Positions 1 through 12,300 are shown, numbered from the stretch's first letter. The stretch: 64,000 bases of DNA from Toxonevra muliebris (GCA_963691655.1 OY829326.1:55979776-56043775); one strand, 5' to 3'. Numbers and translations are program-made. The notes: generated from the letters alone by a model not told the origin.

Positions 1-334
1 GTCAGTAGAAATCAGGCATAATTGGATAAGAACAGGAACTCTGCGGTTCTTAATGTAAGGTTTCCACCTTCCAATGCACAAAACAATAACAAATGGAAGA
101 AAACTTATAATTTCTTGTATTTATTTTTCAAATATTGTTTGCTTCAAGTCGAGGTATATTCCTTTGACTTTACATTTTCACTGCCGTTTCGTGAAAAGAA
201 ACACTTAGGCTTTATTAAAATCGTATATGTATAACGAGTCCAGAGGTTTTATGACTATTGGTTGTTTGAGCTTTTTATTTTGTTTAAAATTTTCATATTT
301 TCAAGTCTTTTTTATCTATAATCTCTTGATTTTG
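1..334. other. AT-rich flank, no gene seen
   Basis: Unassigned AT-rich sequence. The 70-codon frame beginning near position 22 shows no recognisable motif and is best read as chance. The TGGTCT-type repetition begins gradually towards the right edge. Confidence 0.5.
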
Positions 335-676
335 CTCACTGATTTATGATCTCTTTGGTCTCAGTTATGGGATACTTAGGCTTCTATCTGTGATTTTTGA
401 TCTTTGGTTTATGGTTTTTGTCTTTTTATTACTGATCTTCAGTCTCTGCTTTCAGGTCTCTGGCTGTGCCTAATCTCTGGCCTTTCACCTGTGATCTTTT
501 GTCTACGGTGTATGGTCTATAGTCTTTGGTCTATAGTTTCTAGTTTGTAGTTTCTGGTTTGTATATAGAAATTGGTTTTTATTCTTCAATCTGTGGTATT
601 TATATAGTTTCTAATCTCTGATCTCAGGCTATGGTTTCTGATCGGGTTTCTGGTGTGGTTCTTTGCCTCTAGAAAA
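335..676. repeat. Degenerate TGGTCT-type short tandem array (left part)
   Basis: Variants of TGGTCTNTGG, GATCTNTGG and GTTTCTGG recur every 8-20 bases through this stretch. The same wording reappears at 838-870, 1460-1480 and 3308-3460, outside the two LINE insertions. I read this as one old array that ran from about 335 to 3460 and was later split. It is not coding in any frame. Confidence 0.65.
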
Positions 677-765
677 AAAGTAATTAAAAGAAGTGAAAAA
701 GATGCCTTTAATCAAACCATTTGTTTCTTTGAATGAAATATTTTCTGAAAAGTTGGTTAACGCAA
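650..765 (+). repeat. Diverged direct repeat, copy 1 (partner at 3441-3556)
   Basis: This block (CTGGTGTGG, CTCTAGAAAAAAAGT, GTGAAAAAGATG, AATACCATTT-like, TCTGAAAAG, GTTGGTTAAC) matches 3441-3556 in the same order with scattered substitutions. Together with the TGGTCT units on its left it suggests that the repeat region is made of larger duplicated units. Confidence 0.55.
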
Positions 766-869
766 TTAAACATATCATTCGTGCTTTATTTAGATCCTGT
801 GATTTTAGTGAACTACTCGCCCAACAGTGGTATTTAATGATTCGATCTATGATCTACAGTCTTTGGTCT

Positions 870-1443
870 CAAATAAATGGTATTGTATTGTATTAGAGAG
901 GTTTCTGTTGTTGTACCGCAACCTATAATATCTATTGCACGTCCTCTTCTCTATCTAGTCTAATCTTCCTAGAGTACCTCATCCAGTCCAGCCTCCCTTA
1001 AGAATTTTAGTACATACCCAGGCAATTCATTCTTTTGTGGAACAGTGCTAAAATATGTTCTAATGATTCATCTTCCTCATTACAAAACCTACATATTGAG
1101 CTTTCCTCAACCCCTATTATGCAAAGGTGTTCTCTGAGCCCGCAGTGCCCAGTCAGAATACCAGCTAATATGCGCAAACTATTTTTGCTGAGAGCAATGC
1201 AGAATGCGTATCTACTCTTATTATAATTACCTAGAAGCGCTTTGGATTACCTCAGTCCCGGAAGATTGGTAAAGAGTTCTTGCCTCTTGTTCCTCCTTGT
1301 AATTCCCTGATAAGTCATCTCATATTTCACATAGTTGTTCAGGTCCCACAAAAGTGGCTGCTGCCCCCTTTCTAATAAGCTCGTCTGCATGCTCATTACT
1401 CTCTATTCTTACTTGTCCAGGGACCAAACAAATAAATGGTATT
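870..1443 (-). mobile_element. 5'-truncated I/LOA-type LINE fragment with target duplication
   Basis: The insert proper is 885-1428, flanked by the 15-base direct repeat CAAATAAATGGTATT at 870-884 and 1429-1443. That repeat fits a target-site duplication from LINE retrotransposition. Read on the minus strand, the insert holds only the C-terminal end of an RT/RNase H polyprotein and ends in a short TACAA-type tail near 885-895. The 5' end is cut off abruptly at 1428, as in 5'-truncated LINE copies. Confidence 0.75.
945..1428 (-). pseudogene. RNase H end and zinc-knuckle tail of a LINE polyprotein (decayed)
   Basis: On the minus strand the sequence reads like the last RNase H helix of LOA/I-group LINE polyproteins: a VPGQVRIESNEHADEL stretch, where families of this type have PGH..I.GNE.AD, so the usual histidine is lost (GQ). 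It is followed, after a frame change, by ILTGHCGLREHL and then C-R-F-C-NEEDESLEH. This is the CxxC...H knuckle found at the C terminus of these elements. No reverse-transcriptase palm is present. It is a dead fragment with at least one frameshift. It differs in sequence from the LOA-like copies at 1477 and 34508, so it is another family or an old lineage. Confidence 0.75.
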
Positions 1444-1476
1444 AAAGTTTTTATTTTTGGCATGTGATCTTCAGTC

Positions 1477-3308
1477 TTTGGATTCGATTCTATTTCCAGA
1501 TCTCTGGACTCGAATCCCAATCCTTTGCCTAGGTGGATGTCATGTTGAAGGAGCGTGAAATCACATCCACACTAGGCAAGGCCACTGTGTGCAAGGCGGC
1601 GTTTTGTCGCCTTTATTGGTCCATGGTAATCGATGACCTTTTGACCAAGCTGGATGAGTCTGGTTACAAGGCTATCGGTTATGCAGATGATTTGGCAATC
1701 ATCGTCTCTGGGAAGTATAGTTCAACTATTACGGATGAAATCAGCACTCTTATTGGTTTTAGATTAGTGCATCACAGAGGGCCTACCAATCAATCCCAAA
1801 AAAAACCATCCCAGTTCCTTTTACTAGGAAATACAAGCTGGACCTCGGTCCTATTTCCATTCAAAACACTGTTATTATGTATTCCGATGGGGTCAAATAC
1901 TTAAGCATTGCGCTTGACAAACGACTGAATTGGAGTACTCACTTAAATAATTACTAGGACTTTCAGGGCGTATAAGAAATTCTTTGGTAGAGCATGGGGT
2001 CTTACTCCTAAGATGATCTTCTGGCTCTACACTATGATAGTTAGACTTATCATAGCCTTCCTTCCGTGGCCCTGGTGTGGTGGCCTGAAGCCATGCAGGA
2101 CTCAGTCGTCACCAAACTTAATAAGCTCCAAAGCCTTGCTTGTGTCTCCACAACTGGAGCAACGCATGCCTGCCTGAAGCATTAATTGGCCTGGTGCCGT
2201 TACACATTTTCATTAAGAAAACAGGCGCAAATACTGCCCTGAGGCTGCAAATCTCGTCAAGTCTGTTAAAAGGCAGCTCTGGTCATATAAGCATATTTGA
2301 CGAAATGCCCAATACTCTTATCTGTGCTGTATCGGATTATATGATTAGGGATCTATGTTTCGGCAGGAAAATCAACATTGTTTTTTCTTTCAGGTCCGAG
2401 TGGGATGGCCAATACTCTAGCTTCGGTCCCCATGCTGTCAATTGGTATACAGACGACTCGAAGATAGATTATGGTTCTGGTGCCGGTATTGCAGGACCCA
2501 AAAATAGAATCTCAATCCCACTGGGTATTTGGCCCAGTGTTTTTCAAGCTAAAATATACGCTATCGAGACTTGTGCTATTTTTAAACCTTCATAAGGATC
2601 TAAAAGGCGCAGATATTGTAATTTTTCAGACAACCAGGCGGCTCTCTTAGTTCCCTCTCATGGAGTTTTTGCTCAAAACTGGTGAAACAATGCTTTGAGA
2701 GCCTCCAACGTTTGTCTACCCATAACAAAGTTACGCTTTGTTGGGTACCCGGCTATTATAGCATTGATGGTAATAAGGCTGCCGACAAACTGGCTAGGAA
2801 GGGTTCAACGACTATGCACATTGGCCCCGCTCCGTTAAGTGGAGTCGGCTGCGCCTCCACGAAATCAAACATTGAAGAGTGGTTAAAGGGAATATGGGTA
2901 GATTATTGGAAGTCTATTCCAGGATTAACACAGGCAAAAGCGCTTATCGTTCCGCTTGTCCACAATCAGTCCATCTCTAACTCCAAATCCAATCTTAGGC
3001 TGCTGATAGGCTATAGGTATGGGCGCTATGTGCTCAGATATCACTTAAACAAAACAGGTCTGTCCAATGAGACAGAGTGCCGTCTATGTCTAGAAAATGA
3101 TGAAATGACAGCTCACATTCTATGCGAATGTCTGGTTTTGGCTCTGCTCAGAGGTGGAATTTTCGGTACATCTTTTCCTACGATTAACAAAATAAAATTC
3201 CCTTCAGCAAACGACGTTTTGGCTTTCATTAGGTCAGCTGAAAGTCTTTTGTCATAAGCCTGCTTGTTTGGGCTCCCTTCGTAAACATATAATAATAATA
3301 ATAATAAT
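1477..3308 (+). mobile_element. LOA-like LINE, copy 1 (5'-truncated, decayed)
   Basis: Base-level similarity to the minus-strand LINE at 34508-36725 starts at about 1477 (GGATTCGNTTCTATTTCC in both) and runs to the AAT/TAA tail at about 3287-3308. Compared with that copy it has a deletion in the palm region near 1597 and a deletion in the 3' UTR, where the block shared with SINE tails is missing. Flanks are TGGTCT-array sequence on both sides; I could not identify a convincing target duplication. Confidence 0.85.
1533..3257 (+). pseudogene. RT-RNase H polyprotein of LOA-like LINE (broken)
   Basis: Three reading blocks carry pieces of a reverse transcriptase plus RNase H. Block one (1533-1904) has IDDLLTKLDESG and the catalytic GYADD motif at about 1675-1690, but lacks the motif-B segment that precedes it in copy 2. 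Block two (2140-2595) has the thumb region (EALIGLVPLHIFIKKT) and the first RNase H aspartate in WYTDDSK, where copy 2 has WYTDGSK. Block three (2682-3257) holds the last RNase H motif, with VPGYYSIDGNKAAD in place of VPGHRDIAGNEAAD so the histidine is lost, and a C-terminal CRLC...H...CEC knuckle. Frameshifts separate the blocks near 1900-2140 and 2600-2680. It cannot encode a functional enzyme. Confidence 0.9.
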
Positions 3309-3556
3309 GTTGGTCTGTGGTCTCTAATTGGTGGTTTCTGGGCTGTTCGGTTGATGTGCAGTCTCTAATTTATGGTCTTTTGCACCGAAATTAACAATCT
3401 TGTTTTTCTGATAGTGGTCTCTAGTTTTTGCTCTCTGGTCTGATTTTTGGCTCGAGAAAAAAATAAAATTGATCGAAAAAAAAAGTGAAATAGATGGTTT
3501 CAATAATACCATTTTTTCTATGAAAAGATATTAAACATTAGCTAAAAAGTCGGTTC
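3309..3556. repeat. TGGTCT array (right part) and repeat-block copy 2
   Basis: TGGTCTGTGGTCTCTAATTGG and similar words resume directly after the LINE tail. They pass into 3441-3556, the diverged direct repeat of 650-765. This supports the view that both LINE fragments landed inside a pre-existing repeat field. Confidence 0.6.
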
Positions 3557-5819
3557 ACACTATAAATAAATTCCCATCCATGCTTTACTCAGACCATGCA
3601 ATGAAGTGGTTGGTTTTTGAATGATAAATCGTAAACCAATTCAAAGTTCAGTCATAAACACAAATTAGAGTTAAGAAGATAGAAAATACTTATACAGACC
3701 ACTAAAAATAAGTGAATAAAATGAGAAAAGAGAGAGCAACAAAAAGGTGGGATTAAAATCAGAAAGCCCACACAAAATACTTTTAAATCGACTTACAATT
3801 TAAATTTTTTTTTTTATATACTAGTATATGCAATTAAAAAATAGATTTTTTAAAATAATTTTTAATCTCTCACTATGTGTATTTAGGACTTTTGCCAAAC
3901 AAATTGCATTTTTGTTTAATAAAAATAATAATAATAAAAAAAAAAATTAGAAATAATTTTGAACATATTCAACAAATATTCAATTCAATTTCACTAAAGC
4001 TATTTTAATATCACTACAATAATCTTGCTTCTTCTTTTCTAGAGGTTGTTGTTGCTCTATCAAGCTCATCGACAACTAATGTTATTTTAATGTCCTTTCA
4101 ATTGAATTCCTTATTCTGCGCCTCATAGCTTCATAGCTGTTTCAATATCACTCTCTTGCACTTGCTTTACTCTAAATATATATATATATATATGTGTTTG
4201 TATGTGAGTTTGTGTATATTTGAGCGTGTATGTCATTGCTTGTGCTGCCTTCTAAATCACCACGCAAAAATTCAATCTCACCGTTTGCACACAACTTCCG
4301 TAATCCTTCCTGGCAACTATGCTCTACAACCGATTTTAGCTCAACTACATAATATAATATTAGTAGCTTTTACGCTATGTCTCCTAGCTCTCCCGCTCTC
4401 TCTCTCTCTCTCTCTGTTTTTCTGTTACTCTTACTCTGCCATTCTTTTCATCCATACACACACACACACACACACACATTTATGCACATACCTTTCAGTC
4501 ATGTGCCTTAGGTTATTTTGAAAAGTACTTTCGACATTAGCCATGCCATTTATTGTAATTTTCTACCGGCATACTACATAAGAGCGAGTTCCCCCATTGG
4601 CAAAATAGTTTTGTGTTCGTTCTTTTTTTTTTTATTTTGCTATTATACATGTTAGTTGTTGTATTTGCTGCTGGTGTCCTTTCATATTTTTCATTCGTTA
4701 TGTTAACATTACGTTACGTTACGTTCGCTTGCTTTTACACATACATATACCACTAGCTTATGCTGCTACTGCTACTGCTGTTGCTGCTATTGCTGCCACC
4801 ACATATTATTTCGATCACGTTTTCATATTTTCCAGGTCAGTTCGCTTCGTTCGATTTCAATTCATGCGATACTGCTATGTGTTGGCGAACCGTCGAATTG
4901 CTCGATGGATCGTTGGTTGGTTTATATTTGTATGTATGAACGTTTTAATGTATGTATGTGTGTATGCATTTGTAGTGGTCATAGTGCCAGTTCGTCGTCG
5001 TAGTAGCAGTAGTAGTTGTGGCCATTTTAACACGCATATTTTGATATTTTTTCGGGAAATACTCAATATGATTTTACCAATGTAGTGGACTTTCAAACAC
5101 ATATCTATTTATATTCATATATACATATATGCATATATATAGCATATTTATAGAATATACATTCCTTTTGTATATGTATGTGTGTGTATGCTCACTGTTG
5201 CATTTATTGAAATTCTATATCACTGGTTTGGCACAAATTTTTTTTCTCTCGAAATTCTAACTGCGTTTTTATGTTTGTTTGTGTATGTACTGTGTGCCTT
5301 CCATAATGTCCTTGAAATTTTTTCTACTGACCTTTTTTTTTTTGTATTGTTTTGTTTTTATTTTTTCTTATTTGTTATATTTTTGCAATTTAGTCACGTC
5401 GCGACTTTTACTCGTAATAATCAAACAAAAATTTGAAACTTTTCCGTTTTTCATATTTTTCTTTTCCTCTTTTTCCCCTTTTACGTCTCCTTTTCCTGCT
5501 TTTGTTGAATTTTTTTCATAGTTATTTTTATAGATTTTTTTTTTGGTATTTTTATTGCAGAAATTGAATTGAAATTGAATTGATTTGAGTTGAGTTGAAT
5601 TTCGTTTTTGGTCGAGAATTTTTTTCTTTTATTCATTTTTATTGTAATCGTTGTGACATTGAATTTTATGTTTCCTAATACTATTTTGGAAATCTTTTAA
5701 AAAAATATTAGAAATATTATTATAAGTGAACTCATGCATGCATGCATGCATTTTGTGATTTCATATATGTGGTTTTTGATATTTACTAATTACTTGCCAA
5801 TTACTTGATAATTTCATTA
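3557..5819. other. AT-rich non-coding stretch with microsatellites
   Basis: No gene recognised. Contents are simple repeats: AT-type at about 4177-4192, CT-type at 4396-4414, CA-type at 4456-4479, a TGCTGCTAC-type run at 4759-4800, CGTCGTAGTAGCAG at about 4992-5015, and ATGCATGCATGC at about 5733-5750. Several overlapping frames of 70-120 codons (for example 4156-4521 and 4729-5085) translate to low-complexity hydrophobic or poly-Leu/Ser-like text, explained by the pyrimidine-rich repeats. Confidence 0.55.
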
Positions 5820-6150
5820 ATTCGGTTTAAAATATCTGGGTGTAATTTTCTATGAAAAATTAATATGGAATTCGCATCAAGAAAAAAACTTAGACAAAGC
5901 AATGAAAATCATTTAGACAAGCAGATTTCTAGTAAGAGATTTTTTAGAGCAATGTATTACTACTGCAATGTGGTAATATACAGCTATAGTCAAGCATATA
6001 ATTACATATGCCGCATCCTTCTAATGAAGGCAAAAACGAAATCCAGTAAATTTCAAAGACTATTTAGCGCCTGAGTTTTAAAAGCAATGGGACCAATGCC
6101 CTCCGCGGGAATTGCAGCATTGTTAAACCTATCGTTGCTACACTTTTTCA
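5820..6150 (+). pseudogene. Reverse-transcriptase thumb fragment of an I/LOA-type LINE
   Basis: Translation in the frame starting near 5820 gives GLKYLGVIFYEKLIWNSH, then YTAIVKHIITYAASF. A frame change follows, then KAMGPMPSAGIAALLNLSLL and LHFFI. Known LINEs of this group have KYLG(V/I).LD.KL.W, a YTAIVRP.(I/L)TYAA.VWW segment and ITGAM..TP..A.E.LL.L.PLH in that order and spacing. Several in-frame stops (near 5917 and 5968) show it is dead. The match stops exactly where the TTAA-flanked element begins at 6151, so the relic is probably older than that insertion. Confidence 0.75.
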
Positions 6151-6452
6151 TTAACCCTTTCGATACTATGGTGGCACTGGTATCACAGAATTAATTTTTG
6201 CGATTTTTTGAAAATTGTTAGTTCTTTAACTTCAACTAAAAAAATTTGCAAATATTTTTTGGTAACAGTACTGTAGCGGATCAAAGTAAAAAAATTGATT
6301 TTTTTTTTGTTCAATTTCAATCGCAATTTTCAAATACACCAAATTTTTAATATGTTGTAAGAAAAACTATTTATTCAAACATGATATCCCATATTTCAAA
6401 ATTTTTGTTAACTTTTGAGGAAATACAAGTTTAGCTATGGGTCACCGGTGAC

Positions 6453-8321
6453 CAGAGGTGCCATATTGACAGATTTATCTGTAAATTACAGTTTTTTCGG
6501 TCGGCATGCAGTCTTACAGATTTCCCTCAAATATTACAGTTTATTCCCCAATTTTACAGTTTTTGCAATAATATGCAGAATAGACTTAAATATGTTTTGG
6601 TTATCATAAAAATGTAATTGTATTTCAGGGTAGCACTTGCAAGTAGCGAATGTGGAAAGAATATTGCACCAAATTAATACTAACAAAACTAAAATTCGAA
6701 AATTAGCTGAATAGAACAAAAGACTTACTTAAAAAAATTATAAAATGGAACAAATTTTGTGGCATCAAGAGAAATGTAGTAGAAATTTGTTGAAACCATT
6801 TTGAGAGCTTTTAAAACTGTTGTATTGATTACTGGTGAACTATGACTACTCAAAGAATCGGATCCAGAAATGTTTATTTAATTTGTTAACCAGAATGTTA
6901 TTTCGTATTTTTTATTAATAATAATAATGATAACATATATTTTTTCATACATTTTAAATGATTTTTTTTCTTTTTTATTGACTTATTTTACTTAATTTTA
7001 ATGGAATCAGTTTTTTTGATTTTATTAATATTACATATTTATTTAAATAAATTAATTTTAACTATTTCAGAGCATTTTTGCGAGTGGCTGATTGTTTTTG
7101 TAGTTGTGATAAATAGCGCAAATCAAATAAATTAATTTTTAAATTTTTTTGGGTAAAAGTGTTATAAGAAATGGTTTAATATTAATCCAATATGCAAAGT
7201 GTAAAAGGGTTATAAGAAATGGTTTAATATTAATCCAATATGCATTGAAAAATTATTTCTCCAATTTTGGAAAAAAGCTTAGTTCTCAAATTGATTTCCA
7301 ATGTAATTCTCAAGTTAAGTTCAAACATTTTTCTCCTTGTTTACTTTCAATTTGACATCACGTTGAGAATCAACATTTTTTCCAATGTTTGAGAAATACT
7401 ATAATTCTCAATTGGGTATCAAACACTTTTCTCCACTTGAAATCGAACATTTTTTCCAACGCTTGATATCAACTTTTATACGATTTGAGTTAAATTTGAG
7501 ATATTATTTACAATATTTTATAAGTATACTCGTATGGCAATACTGTTGATTTCTCACAGATTCTCACAGAATATTAATTTGTGGAAAACATTTTCCGTAA
7601 ATTCAATTCAATTTTGAAAAATAAATATAAAAAAACTGAGTGAAAGTGAAAAAAATTCGAAATAAAAGTGAGGTGAAAATGAATTAAAGGGAAATATATG
7701 CTTTATATAATGTATATTTTGTATATAATTATAATTCAATTTGCGGGATGCGTAAGAGCAAAAAAGTGATGTTTGACAGGTTGGAGAAATTCTTTTGATA
7801 ACAAGTTGAGTATCATAAATATCTCAATTTGATAACTAAGAAAATCACCATATAAAAAATGTGCCTTTTAAGTTGAGAAGACAATAATCGGACTATTGAG
7901 GTGCATTTGAGAATTAACGTTGGAGATTTGAAAAATGTATTCGATCTCAAATGTACCTCAAGTTGATATCAAACAATAGTGTATATTGGGAACCCAAAAT
8001 TTGTATATGTGTTTGTTTTTTATTTCCGAATCATGCCTAATAAGCGAACTTTTTTCCAAATTTTGCACTATTATTGTATTAAGTTTCCCAGAAGTGATAG
8101 GAATTAAAATTTCTGCCCCGTTTAAGAAAGCATAGCATCTCCCAAACATGCGGAAACTATTATATTATTAGACCTATTAAATTTTGTATGTGTGATGGGC
8201 TGATGGGCAAGTGACTGAGAAACTTTGTTTTTTCGTTTTTATAGGTTACAGTTTTTTTTTCCAAAATACAGTTTTTTTTTTACCTTGAACAGTTTTTGCC
8301 CAAAAAAATATGGCAACACTG
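6453..8321. mobile_element. hAT-type non-autonomous DNA transposon, 1869 bp
   Basis: The left end reads CAGAGGTGCCATATT; the right end is AATATGGCAACACTG, whose complement CAGTGTTGCCATATT matches the left end with two differences. Flanking both ends is the 8-base repeat CCGGTGAC (6445-6452 and 8322-8329), the duplication length typical of the hAT superfamily. The duplicated bases come from the palindrome of the host MITE: copy B shows the uninterrupted site. Subterminal words ACAGTTTTT and ACAGATTT recur near both ends (for example about 6500-6565 and 8246-8298), as expected for transposase-binding subterminal repeats. No long open frame is present, so it would depend on a transposase supplied elsewhere. 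Confidence 0.85.
7163..7244 (+). repeat. Two-copy tandem repeat inside the hAT-type element
   Basis: The 35-base string starting TTATAAGAAATGG and ending CCAATATGCA occurs at about 7163-7197 and again at about 7210-7244, identical by eye, with a short GTGTAAAAGGG-type spacer. A recent local duplication is the simplest reading. Confidence 0.8.
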
Positions 8322-8689
8322 CCGGTGACCCTAAAATCTTCAATGGAAACATTTTAAGAACTTTTTACAATGAAATGGGAGTCGAAGAATGAGAATCTGG
8401 ACTCGAATTTGCTCTATCGGTAATAGTTAACTTACGGTCAAGAAAGGGTTAAGTGAAAAATTAATACAAAGTAACTTTTTTTATCTTTAAGAAAATATCT
8501 AATAAAAATATACAGAAAATGTTGGTCAAAAATTCCCATTGAGGGCCACTGGGTCACCGGTGACCCATGAAAGTTCAAATCTTTAGTGGCACAAAGTGTC
8601 TCTTTTGATCAAAAATTGTAACAAGAATTCTGATTCGGTTTTGGGCCATCTCCTTTGGTCTTTCTGCGATACTGATTATTAATTACCAG

Positions 8690-9318
8690 TTACGATTTTT
8701 TTAAACGAATTAATTCTCTTTCTCAATCCATTCCTGGGAGGAGTAATTTACAATTACGATTTTCAATTCCTCGGTAATGAAATTGGAAAAAGGTTGAATT
8801 CCATTACTGAATTGTAATACCTATATAGTTTAAAATATACAATTCCTCAAAGGAACTGAGAAGTATTTGAAAACTGAGAATTTTTTCTTCCCTTCTGTAA
8901 TCAATTAATTTTGTAGAAATAAATTCTAAAATTTCAATTAATTACATTTGATTTGAATTACAATAAGCAAACAGTAGTTGAGTGTTTTTGTTGTTTTAGT
9001 AATACTTTTCATGCACTACACTTTATAGGGTCCTGCAGACGATAAATGCAACTTTTAGTGATTAATTACTTACGGGTATCATTCCTGCTTTCAAATTGAT
9101 TCTGAGAGAAAATAAATACCTTTCAATATCGTATATTTTGAATTCAACTCCATTATTGGATTGTAATAATAATTGAATTGAACATTTTTCAAATCCAGTT
9201 AAAATTCTCAGAATTGAAATTGACAGGAATTGAAAATATTAATTATCAATTACTATTGCAAGGAATTGGAATTGAAGATGAATTCATTTTCAAAAGTATT
9301 CATTTCTGCCCAGCTCTG
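8690..9318. mobile_element. AATTG-rich element with a hAT-like right terminus
   Basis: The stretch is full of AATTGGAATT, GAATTGAAATTG and ATTACCGG-like words. It ends at 9318 with TGCCCAGCTCTG, whose complement CAGAGCTGGGCA is a very common hAT-type terminus. The left terminus and an 8-base duplication were not found, so the element may be truncated. It adjoins the damaged end of piggyBac-type copy A. Confidence 0.4.
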
Positions 9319-12300
9319 ATGGTATACATTCTGTAGACTTTAAGCCAACAGAGGTTTGGTGCAGAGGTTTTTGGTGCTGAGGTTTATAGTTATAAGCACA
9401 GAAAATTCAGATCTTTAATGTGCGATGACGCCATTACGTGCTTTCTTTAAGAGAGTATGAAAATAGAACTGTGTAAAATAAGACAGCAGAACTTCTCCCA
9501 TTGCGCTTACCGCTTACGAAATTACCTTAATTTGGGACCTCCGTCATCTATTTAATAAAACAACCAACAAATAAAAGTTATGCACGTGGGGGGCAGATCT
9601 AACATATTTTTTCTAATCCCATGTGCTTTCTTCCTTTTGTTTCATAGTAATATTCCTCTGATACAACTTCAGTTTCAATATAATATTCCTTTGCTACAAC
9701 TTCAGTTCAAGGAATATCAGGTGCCATTTTCTAAAACGAATTAGGACGGAAATATATTCCATTAAATTCCTTATTATCGCTATAGTTACATTTTTATGAG
9801 TGTAGGTGCCATTTACATTCCTCAATATCATTTACATTACAATGAATTCATTGAATTTGCTGATCACTCATACGCCACGTAAACTAAATTTCCACTTAAA
9901 GCATTTATTTCATTTCATTTTAAAATCATTTGAAAAATATAACTAAAATAAAATATTAAAAAAACCCAATAGCAATAAACAGTTTGAAAAACAGCAATTT
10001 GACGCATTTGCACCTTTAATGTATTTAACAAATAACAAATTTAGAAGCATTCGCGTCATAACAAAAACCAATAAAAAGGGAGAAAAAAGAATAAGAAATT
10101 TACACCGTTTTTTTTTTTTTTTGCACATTTCTTGATTTCTTGTAAATTTGTTAATGCTTGCACACACGTGTTTTTTGCATTTTATTCTTGTCACGTAACA
10201 TTTAATTTTCTACTTCGTACTACCACATAAATGCGAATATACACACATATATATATATATAAATGTTCATATATACTTACTCGAATATATATATTTACTA
10301 CGTGTATCGAAAGGAATTTTTATGTATTTTTTTTTCGTACTCATCCTATGCTACAATATTCATAGACAATAATAAATTTGCTAAAAGGCTAAAACGAATT
10401 CGTTTTCTTTTCTATTTATACTTATATGTATTATATATACAATTATATATATTTTTATATATTTAAATGATTTTTGTTTGCAATTTTGATCAGTACAAAT
10501 GCCAAATGTGCCCAAAAATGCTCATGAAAAAAAAAGGTTCAGACAGACAGATAGGCATGTGAGATAAAAAACTTTATTAAATTTTTTGTGTAATATTTAA
10601 CTGGTTTGTGTATAAAAATGTATTATTAAATTCCTGAAATTAATATTTGGTTCATTCTTATATTTTATGAGGTAGTGCATACTTAGATTTAGATGAGAGT
10701 GTATTTGTTTTAAAAAATAGGCTTAGAAAATATTTAGGAATTGTACTTCTAAGTGCATGGCTAATTGAGGTCAGTGTGTTTACATATACACTGATGTATT
10801 AATTTCCTTTAAACATTTCACGCTTCATGATTTTCTTTGAGTAGATTTTAAATCACTTCAGATTTTTTAATAACTTCGACTCAAATTGGAAGTCGAATTT
10901 TTTGAATGCGAAGCAGAATTGCGCTTAAGATTGATATGCAGCCTGGCGCATTTGACTTCTGCGTCTAAGAATATCTACTTTATTCTATAAATATAAATTC
11001 TATGTGGTTTCGGTGGTCTCTTTTAAAATAGGATGGAACTTACTGACCTCAAAATGTTAAATCTCAGGAAGAAATTTTTTTTATCAACAATTGAAAATTT
11101 TTCTCTAAGGAATTTTATTGAATTTATTACACTAGTCGTAGTTGAAAGATGAAATCCGTTTGTGATTTTAATAAAGATACTAAACTGAGGTACATAGAGG
11201 TGGTTAAATAAGTACTCTGTTTGGGGAATAAAATCAGGAAATATACAAAATGTTCCCGCTCAGAAGACGTGAATGATGCGCCTCAGTTCCGCTACTACTA
11301 TCTGAGTGTTTTATGAATGCAAATATATCACTTTATGATCAATAAAAACTATCTTGAGAAGTTGCAATTTAATTGTGCGTATTTTTTTGTTGATACTTCA
11401 ACTCAACATGTGGCTGAGCAGAGATCATCTTCTGAACGCGACCACTGAGTTAAAAAAATATATAATACTCGAATTACAACTATTTTAATATTTTATTAAA
11501 AAATATTAGTATTTAAAATCTTAAAATTTACAAAAAATTTTCATTTCTGTTGAGGTTTGATTTTCGAACTTTTTTTGCACTTCCTTCGTCGACTTTTGAA
11601 TTACTGTTCTATCTATGGTTTTCGACTTTTATTTAATTTTTTAATTAAACAATCTACAGTTTTTGGGCAATATTCATTGGTTGAGACTTTTTATTTTTAG
11701 GTTAAGCAAATAAAATTTCGATTGGACTCAATTCTTAGACATTTAACGAGTTAAGTTCTTTGACACATATTTCATTCCAAAGCGTTAGGATTTGTATTGG
11801 AGTAATATAAGGCGCCAGGTTCGGCCAAAAAATTATTTTTATTAGTGTTGTTTATGAAAAAACTCTCCAAGCAGAGGTAGGTATCTTTCGCTGTGATTTT
11901 GCGAACTCATCGCTAATCCATCTTTTAAAACTACAGTTCACTGATTCCGCGCTCGCTAATAGCCAAGAACAAAAAACGTTTTCTAGGGACCTGAGTTTAT
12001 AAATATATTTTTTCTTATCTGATGCTTTCACATTTTGAGACTCAATATTTCTATCACACAAATGTACGAAGAATTTAGTGGAAAATAAATTGGGGAAAAG
12101 TTGCCCAACCTGATTTTGATGATTTTTAATTTTTTTTTTGTAGTTTTTTGTTGTAAAGTGTTTATAAGATTTTGCTTTTCGATTTCTGCTTTCATCAGAA
12201 GAGTTTAGAGTCTTTAAACTTAAATTAATTTTAAACTGGTTTAGATTTTCTGTGTAAACTTACAAAAGTTATTTTTAAATAACTAATAAATACTACGGTT

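Larger units (their letters stand above)
6151..8674. mobile_element. piggyBac-type MITE, copy A (split by a hAT element)
   Basis: Starts TTAACCCTTTCGATACTATGG at 6151 and reaches the inverted end GAAAGGGTTAA at 8442-8452. Removing the 1869-base hAT insertion and its 8-base duplication leaves about 425 bases, matching copy B (26105-26524, 420 bases) along its length. TTAA at both borders plus CCC at the terminus fits the piggyBac superfamily (TTAA target duplication). A second, related module continues to about 8674, as in copy B, but its outer GAAAGGGTTAA end is missing. Both modules carry the palindrome GGGTCACCGGTGACCC (second one at 8551-8566). There is no transposase, so it is non-autonomous. 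Confidence 0.75.

Noticed and set aside
4156..5521. Overlapping open frames of 80-120 codons
   Set aside because: They are low-complexity text from CT, CA and T-rich repeats, with frames overlapping on both strands.
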